The notes beneath the pieces are model-generated. The model did no database searches, was not told the DNA's origin, and worked only from the letters and a program-made list of their open reading frames with translations. A stretch of 12,766 bases of DNA from the NCBI GenBank assembly GCA_034432855.1, contig DAOUBA010000182.1:1-12766 (forward strand). Reading direction: 5' to 3'. The translations under genes were made by a program, and so were the position numbers. This document shows, piece by piece, positions 1 to 5,920 of the stretch; position 1 is the stretch's first letter; each line of letters starts with the position of its first letter. The DNA is from DAOUBA01 sp034432855 (GTDB taxonomy: Bacteria > Chloroflexota > Anaerolineae > B4-G1).

Positions 1-354
1 GAACTGAAGGCCGAGATCGCCGCCGGGCGACCGGCAATCATCTGGGCCACCTACGACATGCGATTGCCCGGCACGCAGACGTGGACTTCGTCCGACGGCG
101 TGACCTCCGTCATAGTGCAGTGGCAACACACCTTCATCGTCATCGGCTACGACGAGGGCGGCGTATACTTGATCGATGCCTACGATGCCGCCACTAAACA
201 CTTTACCTACGACGCTTTCCTCCCTGCCTGGGAACAATTGGGGAACATGGTCGTGACGGCAGCCGGGCCGCTTTCTTATCTCGCTGGACGCGTGTGGGAG
301 ATGAGGGGCAAAGGGCTGATCGTAGACGGTCGTTGGTCAATCGGCCCGGAATAA
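1..354 (+). CDS. C39-like (papain-fold) peptidase family protein, C-terminal part only
   Basis: The reading frame is open from base 1, so the gene begins before the window; 117 codons are visible before TAA. It starts inside a GRPAIIWATYD stretch, which resembles the 'G.PVIVW' strand of the Peptidase_C39_2 family. It then shows QHTFIVIGYDEGGVYLIDAYD, the usual catalytic-His strand (H-x-x-x-I-x-G-Y-D) followed by the Asp-containing 'xDPY'-like turn. A closing F-x-x-A-W-x-x-x-G segment is also typical. The catalytic Cys would lie upstream, outside the window. Such proteins are often secreted or cell-surface cysteine peptidases or inactive relatives; the N-terminus needed to judge this is missing. 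No terminator is obvious directly after the stop. The family call rests on motif resemblance only. Confidence 0.6.
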   Translation, partial: ELKAEIAAGRPAIIWATYDMRLPGTQTWTSSDGVTSVIVQWQHTFIVIGYDEGGVYLIDAYDAATKHFTYDAFLPAWEQLGNMVVTAAGPLSYLAGRVWEMRGKGLIVDGRWSIGPE

Positions 355-398
355 GTATAATATTACATAGCGCGACCTCTGGCCGCAACCAAAGGTAG

Positions 399-650
399 GG
401 GCGGGGGTACCCCATAGGCGTTAACTTAAGGGCGATAGCAGCATCGCCTGGCCGCTGGTAGCGCCGACTAAAGTCGTCCTCTTTGGGCTTCCAGCCTCCG
501 GTCGGCCTTCGCCGACCGGGAAAAAGGCGTCGGCGCAGGCTGACGCTGGGCGCGAAAGCGACCAGGCAGGCCGATTTCCAATCGGCGCCGCCAGCCGACG
601 GACAGCCCAGTGCTCCGTTAAGTTAGCGCCAATGCGGGGGTACCCCGCCC
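399..650. repeat. Inverted-repeat-bounded, hairpin-rich non-coding element (MITE-like)
   Basis: The arms at 399-429 and 618-650 are imperfect inverted repeats. Each carries GGGGTACCCC (404-413 and 637-646), and they share AT(A/T)GGCG(T/C)TAACTTAA when one arm is reverse-complemented. Between them lie perfect hairpins: 431-436 with 443-448 (GGCGAT/ATCGCC), 498-506 with 511-519 (9 bp, CTTC loop) and 570-576 with 580-586 (7 bp, TCC loop). The long minus-strand frame across 421-1173 has no recognisable protein motifs and arises from GC-rich sequence. No transposase is present and no clear target-site duplication is seen. This accounts for most of the gene-free stretch between the peptidase gene and the fumarase fragment. 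Confidence 0.6.
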
Positions 651-711
651 TCAACTGGAAGCGGCTGTCTTTCAGGGCCGACGCCCAGTGGTAGAAACAG
701 GTGGATAGAAA

Positions 712-1101
712 TTGATTCCCGATCCTCACGTTCCCTTGTCGAATGATCTGACCGAGTCCTTCGTCGAACTCATCCGTCGCGCTTCCACCGACCTGCCCGC
801 CGACGTGGAGGCTGCGTTGCGCGAGGCGCAAGCGCGCGAAGAACCCGGCTCTGCCGCCGCAAGCGCCCTGGCGACCATCCTGGAGAACGTCGCGCTGGCC
901 CGCGTCAAATCCGCCCCGGTCTGCCAGGACACCGGCGCGCTCATCTTCCACGTACGCCACCCGGCGGGAACGAGCACGCGCCGGTTGCGCATGCAGATCG
1001 AGGCAGCGGTGGCCGAGGCCACCCAACGTGCCTACCTGCGCCCCAATGCCGTGGAGGCGCTCCCGGGCGGCGACTGGATACGGGCGGTACCCGTCCGGTG
1101 A
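712..1101 (+). pseudogene. Fumarate hydratase / tartrate dehydratase alpha subunit, N-terminal fragment
   Basis: About 129 residues match the N-terminal part of class I fumarase alpha subunits: a helical start (LTESFVELIRRASTDLPADVEAAL), then ILENVALARVKSAPVCQDTGALIFHV, whose PVCQDTG contains a cysteine that ligates the Fe-S cluster, then EAVAEATQRAYLRPNAVEAL. Family members are about 280 residues and continue with a TGxNxGDN stretch and a glycine/cysteine-rich segment. Here the match stops after NAVEAL, the next codons read PGGDWIRAVPVR and stop, and the other forward frames do not carry the missing part. The start is TTG at 712, preceded by AGGTGG at 699-704, so the 5' end looks intact. It is probably a non-functional remnant truncated at its 3' end. 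A purposeful short protein cannot be excluded. Confidence 0.65.
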
Positions 1102-1146
1102 ATATGCCGCAAGGTGGAGTAGGAACCCGTAGAACGACCGTTGACG

Positions 1147-2136
1147 ATGCACATGATGCCCCTTTTTGAGCATGCCCCGGCAACGCAGAGCATCGTCCGC
1201 GTCTCACGCCTTCAGGCGATGCTGAACACGTACCAGCAGGACTGGCTCACGGGCGTCGTCCAGATCGCCTGGGCCGCCGATACGCGGGCGCTGCTTCTGT
1301 TCGTAGACGGCAAGATCGTAAGCGCATACCTGCTCACCGAAGAAACGCGGAAAGCTATCTCCCCTTCAGACCTTTCAGCCCACATGTCCGCCGAGACTCT
1401 GACTGTGCGCGCCCTCACCCTCCCACGCGAAGGCGTGCATACCGTCGAGTCGTTGCTCGAATGGTACCCCCCGGCAGAAATTGCATCCGTCGAAACGAGC
1501 GCCCTCGAAGGACAACTGAATGCCTGGAGCACACGGGAAATTCCTGGGGTGGTGCACCTGATCTGGCCCGACGCGGAAGGGTTCGTCATGTTGCCGGGCA
1601 ACACGCCGCCCGAGCAGGCACTCTTTATGACGGAAAGGCGGGTCGAACATGGCCGCGCTGGCCTGGCCGCCATCCACTCTCATCCGGAGGGGCCCTGCAC
1701 ACTGGCCTACTATATGGCACCAGCCGATATCGCAGCAATGCGCGGAGAAGTTTCACTGCTGCAAAAAGCTTTCGACTCGCTGGTCAACGCGGTGATCCAA
1801 CGCTACACCGAAATTGTCGGCAGCCACATGGCCCGAGCCTTGATACTCGAACTCAACGCGCACGCCCACGCCAGCGGTTGGAACGTCAGGCTTTCCACCA
1901 CCGGCGTCGCCGACGCCCAAGAATTCGGGAATCCCGATGCCGCCGCGCAAGTCTATCGTTCGCTGCTCAACGACCTGATCGAACATATGGCGATCGTGAT
2001 TGGGAAACGCCTGGCGGGAGCACTCGTTCTCGAAGCATCCATTCAACTCGGCTCGGCGGCCCAAAAGGCAATCCAGACTCACGCGCTTATCCCGGCGAAG
2101 ACGATACGCTATGACCTGTATGGACGGAGTGTATAA
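1147..2136 (+). CDS. Hypothetical protein with two internally duplicated modules
   Basis: No family is firmly recognised. The protein (329 aa from ATG 1147) shows two internal repeats. In the N-terminal half, about residues 22-66 (LQAMLNTYQQDWLTGVV...) align with about 120-164 (LEGQLNAWSTREIPGVV...), sharing L-x-x-x-L-N, G-V-V and a hydrophobic strand ending near T-E. In the C-terminal half, about 209-235 (FDSLVNAVIQ...ALILE) align with about 270-296 (YRSLLNDLIE...ALVLE). The first module (G-V-V-x-I ... LLLFVDGKIVSAYL) is reminiscent of DUF4388-type domains of bacterial signalling proteins; that is a guess. There is no signal peptide or membrane segment. It overlaps the next gene by one base (TAATG), so the two are probably made together. 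The start is uncertain: TTG 1141, ATG 1153 and ATG 1156 are in frame and no strong SD decides. Confidence 0.75.
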   Translation: MHMMPLFEHAPATQSIVRVSRLQAMLNTYQQDWLTGVVQIAWAADTRALLLFVDGKIVSAYLLTEETRKAISPSDLSAHMSAETLTVRALTLPREGVHTVESLLEWYPPAEIASVETSALEGQLNAWSTREIPGVVHLIWPDAEGFVMLPGNTPPEQALFMTERRVEHGRAGLAAIHSHPEGPCTLAYYMAPADIAAMRGEVSLLQKAFDSLVNAVIQRYTEIVGSHMARALILELNAHAHASGWNVRLSTTGVADAQEFGNPDAAAQVYRSLLNDLIEHMAIVIGKRLAGALVLEASIQLGSAAQKAIQTHALIPAKTIRYDLYGRSV

Positions 2137-2990
2137 TGAGCAACGCCAGGAGACGTCCTAATCCTCTGTGGTTCAGCGTCATCGCTGCTGTGGTACTCAC
2201 GGTAGCGTACATCTGCGCTTACCAGGCCGAACCTACTCTCTGGCAGGACCTCTACCTGGATTGGAGCACGCCTCTCGTGGCACTCCTCGGCGCCGCGCTG
2301 GCTACACACATCTGGCTACACTTCGCCCCCACAGATCGCCCTCGCCTGGTCTGGCGCAACTTTTCACTGGGCCTGTGGATGTGGGCCATCGCCGAGATCA
2401 TCTGGGCGGTCTATTTACAGGTGCAGGGAAACGTGCCGGCGATCTCCCCGGCGGATATTCCGTGGGTCGCCGCATACTGGTTCTTCGGCGCAGCTCTGCT
2501 CCAGCAGTACAGGTCGGTATTCCGCCCGACATCCAGGCAGGAACGACAGTTTGTCGCCACAGCAATCGTGACCGTCGTGATCCTGAGCATGGCCGGTACT
2601 GCTGTTCTGCGACGGATCGTCGGCACTCCCGAAGGCCCGCTGGCGACATTTCTGAACGTCTTTTACCCTCTCGGCGATCTGGCCCTGGCGGTCGTGGCGC
2701 TGACGTTGGCACGCGCCTTCGGCGGCGGGATGTGGGCCAGGCCGTGGATTGCACTGTTGGTCTTCGCCGTCGCCGACACCATGTACACAGCGTTGCTGCT
2801 CTCCGGACTGTATGCATTCTCGGTCGAAAGCGGCAACGTGCTCAGCCTGATCGCCGACACGGTGTACCTGGATGCCTACATCGCCCTCGCCCTGGCCTGC
2901 CACGCCCAGTTGCTCCTGCTCAGGCAGGCCACTGACTCTCTCTCCAGTATGAAGGGCAGTACCGTCGCACATCCCACGTCGAACGCTTGA
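2136..2990 (+). CDS. Eight-helix integral membrane protein, sensor-domain-like, function unknown
   Basis: 284 aa with about eight hydrophobic segments, near residues 11-29, 45-63, 75-95, 107-123, 138-158, 170-192, 202-226 and 236-262, and a short hydrophilic tail. The third to fourth helix region (SLGLWMWAIAEIIWAVYLQV, then SPADIPWVAAYWFFG) resembles a pattern in membrane sensor regions that often sit in front of GGDEF or histidine-kinase domains: 'GLWxWxxAExxW...P..ADxxYLxGY'. No output domain is attached here, so any signalling would need a partner, and the upstream coupled gene is the obvious candidate. The ATG overlaps the upstream stop (TAATG) and GGAG at 2126-2129 gives a good SD. The promoter for the his operon overlaps its stop codon. 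The membrane location is well supported; the role is inference. Confidence 0.75.
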   Translation: MSNARRRPNPLWFSVIAAVVLTVAYICAYQAEPTLWQDLYLDWSTPLVALLGAALATHIWLHFAPTDRPRLVWRNFSLGLWMWAIAEIIWAVYLQVQGNVPAISPADIPWVAAYWFFGAALLQQYRSVFRPTSRQERQFVATAIVTVVILSMAGTAVLRRIVGTPEGPLATFLNVFYPLGDLALAVVALTLARAFGGGMWARPWIALLVFAVADTMYTALLLSGLYAFSVESGNVLSLIADTVYLDAYIALALACHAQLLLLRQATDSLSSMKGSTVAHPTSNA

Positions 2991-3014
2991 CTTCCCCTCA
3001 GACAGTGGTAGAAT
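2987..3014 (+). promoter_or_regulatory. Sigma-70-type promoter of the his operon (extended -10)
   Basis: The -35 box is TTGACT (2987-2992), then a 16-nt spacer, then the -10 box TAGAAT (3009-3014) with an extended -10 TG at 3006-3007. The -35 box overlaps the TGA stop of the membrane-protein gene. Transcription would be expected to start near 3021, only about four bases before the ATG of the leader ORF. This is the only strong promoter match I found between the membrane gene and hisI. Confidence 0.7.
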
Positions 3015-3024
3015 ACTACCGCTT

Positions 3025-3090
3025 ATGGTCACCCTGACACTTACCCAGCCGCATTCTCATGCCCACCGCTCCTTGACATCGGACCGGTAG
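3025..3090 (+). CDS. hisL: Putative his operon leader peptide (21 aa, three His in five codons)
   Basis: This short ORF begins with ATG about four bases after the predicted transcription start and ends with TAG. It encodes 21 residues including HSHAH, with His codons at 3052, 3058 and 3064 (CAT, CAT, CAC). It lies between the promoter and a terminator-like hairpin in front of hisI, the layout of classical his attenuators, whose leader peptides carry clustered His codons. There is no SD because there is almost no 5' UTR, so translation would have to be leaderless or nearly so. It is far smaller than ordinary genes. The His cluster could be chance, but its position and the hairpin order argue for a regulatory role. 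Confidence 0.6.
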   Translation: MVTLTLTQPHSHAHRSLTSDR

Positions 3091-3144
3091 GTCAGGTTTT
3101 GTGCGCCTGAGGCGTTTTCGAGCATTTGGCCCTCCCGGTCTGAC
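3082..3144 (+). promoter_or_regulatory. Possible antiterminator pairing in the his leader
   Basis: GACCGG (3082-3087, the last two sense codons of the leader peptide) is complementary to CCGGTC (3135-3140), and GTCAG (3091-3095) to CTGAC (3140-3144). Both targets lie in the upper stem and loop of the hairpin at 3128-3155. A local stem, TCAGG (3092-3096) with CCTGA (3106-3110), is also possible. A ribosome stalled at the His codons would leave 3082-3096 free to pair and disturb the terminator; a ribosome at the stop codon would cover them. The fit to attenuation logic is inference; no folding energies were computed. Confidence 0.4.
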
Positions 3145-3169
3145 TGGCGAGGGCCTTTCGTTTACTTTT
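3128..3169 (+). terminator. Attenuator-type intrinsic terminator ahead of hisI
   Basis: GGCCCTC (3128-3134) pairs with GAGGGCC (3149-3155). An inner stem, CCGG (3135-3138) with CTGG (3144-3147), has one G-U pair, a five-base loop and a one-base bulge. It is followed by the T-rich TTTCGTTTACTTTT (3156-3169), with the hisI SD (AGAGGG, 3173-3178) just after. The T tract is interrupted, so termination may be partial, which suits an attenuator. Confidence 0.6.
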
Positions 3170-3183
3170 GCAAGAGGGAACAG

Positions 3184-3618
3184 ATGATGGCCAATTGCGA
3201 TCCTCAACAACTCGAAGAAGGCGGTGAACTGCTGCTCGATTTCGACAAACTCAAGCAGGTGGCCCAGATCGGCGAAGCCGTGCTGCCCGTGATTGTCCAG
3301 GACATGGACAGCAAACGCGTCCTGATCCTGGCCTACGCTAACGACGCCGCGCTGAAGCACACGCTAGAACACGGCGTCGCTACCTTCTGGAGCACCTCGC
3401 GCAACGAACTATGGGTCAAGGGCGCGACCTCTGGCGATATTCTGGAACTCGTCGAGGTGCGGGTGAACTGTGAGCAGAACTCGCTCCTGTACCTGGTCAG
3501 GCCGCGGGGCGGGGCCTGCCATACCAGGGGGCCGGACGGAAAATCCCGCCCCAGTTGTTACTACCGCAGGATCGTGGACGGCAAATTGGAATTCGTGGAT
3601 GAAAGGGAAGAGCAATGA
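3184..3618 (+). CDS. hisI: Phosphoribosyl-AMP cyclohydrolase
   Basis: HisI opens the ring of phosphoribosyl-AMP to give ProFAR, the third step of histidine synthesis, in the cytoplasm. The 144-aa protein has the family blocks VIVQDMDSKRVLILAYAN (37-53), FWSTSRNELWVKGATSG (68-84) and the zinc-binding C-terminus GGACHTR...SCYYR with Cys112 and Cys125. The usual metal-binding DCDxD motif is replaced by NCEQN (95-99): the Cys stays but all three Asp are changed. There is no fused HisE domain, as the protein ends shortly after the cyclohydrolase fold. SD AGAGGG lies at 3173-3178; ATG 3184 and ATG 3187 are both possible starts. It is the first gene after the leader/attenuator and overlaps hisG by four bases (ATGA). 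Confidence 0.93.
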   Translation: MMANCDPQQLEEGGELLLDFDKLKQVAQIGEAVLPVIVQDMDSKRVLILAYANDAALKHTLEHGVATFWSTSRNELWVKGATSGDILELVEVRVNCEQNSLLYLVRPRGGACHTRGPDGKSRPSCYYRRIVDGKLEFVDEREEQ

Positions 3619-4487
3619 ATAAACTGAAATTGGGCATCCCCAAGGGTAGCCTCCAGGAATCCACCATCGCCCTGTTCGAGAAAGCAGGGTACCGCATCAT
3701 CGTGCGGGAGCGTTCCTATGCCCCCAGCATTGACGATCCCGAGATCGAATGCCTGATGTTCCGCGCCCAGGAGATGGCGCGCTACGTCGAGCGCGGTATC
3801 CTCGACGCCGGGTTGACCGGCAAAGACTGGATCGTCGAGAACAACGCCGACGTGGTCGAGGTCGAGGACCTGGTCTATAGCAAGGCCACGACACAGCCGT
3901 TCCGCTGGGTGGTTGCAGTTCCGGAGGATTCGGACATCCACAGCGTCAAGGACCTCGAAGGCAAACGCATTGCTACCGAACTGGTCGAGGCGACCAAGCG
4001 GTATCTGCAAAAGCACGGCGTGCACGCCGAGGTCGAGTACTCCTGGGGCGCTACGGAGATCAAAGCGCCTCACCTGGTGGATGCCATCGTCGAGGGCACC
4101 GAGACCGGCTCGTCGTTGCGCGCGCACCATCTGCGTATCGTGGACACCGTGGTGGAATCCACGACCAAACTCATCGCCAATCATCGGGCGTGGGCCGATC
4201 CCTGGAAACGCGCCAAGATCGAGATGCTGGCTACACTCCTGAAAGGGGCACTGGAGGCAGGAGGTAAAGTCGGACTCAAGATGAACGTGCCCAAGGCCAG
4301 GCTGACCGAGATCTCGCAGCAACTCCCGGCGCTGCACACCCCCACCATCTCCAACCAGGTTGATCCGGACTGGGTGGCCGTCGAAGTGATCGTGGACAAA
4401 CACGTCGTGCGCGACCTGATCCCGCGGCTCAAGAGGGCCGGGGCAGAGGGGATTATCGAGTACCCGCTGAATAAGGTGATCTATTAG
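3615..4487 (+). CDS. hisG: ATP phosphoribosyltransferase, long form
   Basis: HisG commits PRPP and ATP to histidine synthesis by forming phosphoribosyl-ATP, normally under feedback control by histidine. The 290-aa length fits the long, hexameric form. The catalytic part spans about residues 1-210, with KLGIPKGSLQ at the N-terminus, DAGLTGKDWI (64-73) and the PRPP-binding segment DAIVEGTETGSSLR (156-169; the family's 'D.V.TGTTLR' type). A C-terminal ACT-like HisG_C regulatory domain follows from about 215 to 290 (LKMNVP...GIIEYPLNKVIY). Because this domain is present, a HisZ partner is not expected. The ATG overlaps the hisI stop (ATGA), implying translational coupling. Confidence 0.95.
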   Translation: MNKLKLGIPKGSLQESTIALFEKAGYRIIVRERSYAPSIDDPEIECLMFRAQEMARYVERGILDAGLTGKDWIVENNADVVEVEDLVYSKATTQPFRWVVAVPEDSDIHSVKDLEGKRIATELVEATKRYLQKHGVHAEVEYSWGATEIKAPHLVDAIVEGTETGSSLRAHHLRIVDTVVESTTKLIANHRAWADPWKRAKIEMLATLLKGALEAGGKVGLKMNVPKARLTEISQQLPALHTPTISNQVDPDWVAVEVIVDKHVVRDLIPRLKRAGAEGIIEYPLNKVIY

Positions 4488-4507
4488 GGATTGGGGATTA
4501 GGGAGAG
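4487..4507 (+). repeat. Heptamer repeat GGGATTG-GGGATTA-GGGAGAG at the hisG/hisD junction
   Basis: Three tandem 7-mers, GGGATTG, GGGATTA and GGGAGAG, begin in the last base of the hisG stop codon and run into the hisD SD region. The unit resembles, on the opposite strand, the CCCCAAT-type short tandem heptamers described in cyanobacteria. It appears to provide the purine-rich sequence used as SD. Confidence 0.55.
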
Positions 4508-4514
4508 GAGAGGG

Positions 4515-5897
4515 ATGACCCTGAGAATCTATGACGATCTGGAACAGGCTCGCCGGACGGTGCTGCGACGGCGCGACCTAGCAGCGCTGGATGAGGTACC
4601 CGAATCGCTGCGCACTTCCATCCGCCGTGCCTTCGGCGAAGACCTGACGCCGGAACAGGCCGTAGCGCGTATTCTGGCCGACGTGCGCGAGCGTGGCGAC
4701 GCGGCACTCCGCGACTGGACCGCCCGCCTCGACGGCTCGACGCCCGAGCCGTTCGAGGCACCCCCCGAAGCGTTCGCCGCCGCCCACGTCGCGCTCCCCC
4801 CCGACCTGGCCGACGCGCTGGCGCTGGCCGCCAGCCGCATCCGCCTGTTCCATGCCCGCCAGCCACTCCCCAACTGGAGCACACGCGACCTGGGCGGGAC
4901 ACTGGGCCAGCGGGCTGTACCGCTGGAGCGCGTCGGCGTCTACGTGCCGGGCGGCACGGCCCCCCTGCCTTCCTCGCTCCTGATGACTGCCATTCCCGCG
5001 CGCGTCGCCGGCGTGAAGGAAGTCATCGTCTGCACACCCGCCGGCAAGACCGATGGCCGTGTGCCCGGCGTGATACTCGCCGCAGCGCATCTGGCCGGCG
5101 TGGACCGTCTGTTTGCCCTGGGCGGCGCCCAGGCCATCGCGGCGATGGCCTATGGCACGGAGACCGTCCCGCGCGTGGACAAGATCGTGGGCGCCGGCGG
5201 CCTGTTCACCACCCTCGCCAAGCGCCAGGTCTACGGCCAGGTGGGACTGGACGGGCTGTACGGTCCAACCGAAACCGTCGTGGTCGCTGACGATTCCGCC
5301 AACCCCGCCTGGGTCGCCGCCGACCTTCTGGCGCAGGCCGAGCACGATGTGCTGGCGACCGCCATCTTGCTCACCCCCTCGCGTCGGCTGGCCGAGGCGG
5401 TGCAGGCCGAGGTCGCCCGGCGACTCGATCCCCCCGCCTCCTCCCAGGGGAAGGGGACAGGGGAGCAAGTTCTCACCCGCGCCGAGATCGCCGCCGCGTC
5501 GCTCGCCGACCAGGGAGGCATCGTCCTCACACCGGACATCGAGACCGCCGTGCGCCTGGCCGACGAGTTCGCTCCGGAGCACCTGTGCCTCTCCGTGCAG
5601 CAGCCGGAGCGTTGGGCAGAACAAATCCATCACGCCGGCGGCCTGTTCCTGGGCGAGCACTCGTTCGAGGTGTTGGGCGATTACGTCGCCGGCCCCAGCC
5701 ATATTATGCCTACCGGGGGCACGGCGCGCTTTTCCTCGCCGGTGAACGTGCTGGATTTCGTCAAGATCGTCAACGTCATCGCGCTGGACGCCACGACCGC
5801 CGCGCGCATCGGTCCGGCGGCAATGCGCATCGCGCAGGCCGAATCGCTGACGGCGCACGCGGCGGCGGCACAGGTGCGAATTCCCACCACGAAATGA
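4515..5897 (+). CDS. hisD: Histidinol dehydrogenase
   Basis: HisD oxidises L-histidinol to L-histidine in two NAD-dependent steps, the end of the pathway. The 460-aa protein keeps the known active-site residues: Gln274 and His277 (AQAEHD), Glu355 and His356 (APEHL), Asp389 (GDYVAGPSH) and His448 (LTAHA). Two conserved stretches differ from the common form. The loop usually written GPGNxYV reads GAGGLFT (226-232), and GPSEVLV reads GPTETVV (250-256). Residues about 305-318 are an extra Pro/Ser/Gly-rich insertion. ATG 4515 is chosen because AGGAG (4506-4510) precedes it and the N-terminus then fits; TTG 4491 would add eight residues encoded by repeat sequence. Confidence 0.94.
   Translation: MTLRIYDDLEQARRTVLRRRDLAALDEVPESLRTSIRRAFGEDLTPEQAVARILADVRERGDAALRDWTARLDGSTPEPFEAPPEAFAAAHVALPPDLADALALAASRIRLFHARQPLPNWSTRDLGGTLGQRAVPLERVGVYVPGGTAPLPSSLLMTAIPARVAGVKEVIVCTPAGKTDGRVPGVILAAAHLAGVDRLFALGGAQAIAAMAYGTETVPRVDKIVGAGGLFTTLAKRQVYGQVGLDGLYGPTETVVVADDSANPAWVAADLLAQAEHDVLATAILLTPSRRLAEAVQAEVARRLDPPASSQGKGTGEQVLTRAEIAAASLADQGGIVLTPDIETAVRLADEFAPEHLCLSVQQPERWAEQIHHAGGLFLGEHSFEVLGDYVAGPSHIMPTGGTARFSSPVNVLDFVKIVNVIALDATTAARIGPAAMRIAQAESLTAHAAAAQVRIPTTK
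5430..5466 (+). repeat. Repeat-like imperfect palindrome inside hisD
   Basis: A C-rich arm (5430-5445) followed by a G-rich arm (5447-5463) interrupts hisD in frame and encodes the extra residues PPASSQGKGTGEQ. Its composition and CTCCC-A-GGGGA centre look like the non-coding hairpin after the operon (CCCTTCTCCCC / GGGGAGAAAGGG at 12586-12616), not like the surrounding codons. Confidence 0.45.
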
Positions 5898-5920
5898 TCC
5901 TGGAGGGAAGAGGGAGAGTA

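Noticed and set aside
421..1173. 250-codon open frame on the minus strand
   Set aside because: It runs through the inverted-repeat element and antisense to the fumarase fragment, has no recognisable motifs, and is explained by high GC content.
3073..3102. TTGACA as a second -35 box in the leader
   Set aside because: The best -10 at a suitable distance (TTTTGT, 18 nt away) is poor, while the promoter at 2987-3014 has both boxes and an extended -10.
3021..3183. T-box riboswitch ahead of hisI
   Set aside because: The leader is too short and I see no T-box consensus or specifier-loop architecture; a translated leader with His codons fits better.
5585..5920. Upstream in-frame extension of prs
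   Set aside because: It overlaps hisD in another frame, shows no PRPP synthetase similarity, and a clear SD precedes ATG 5921.
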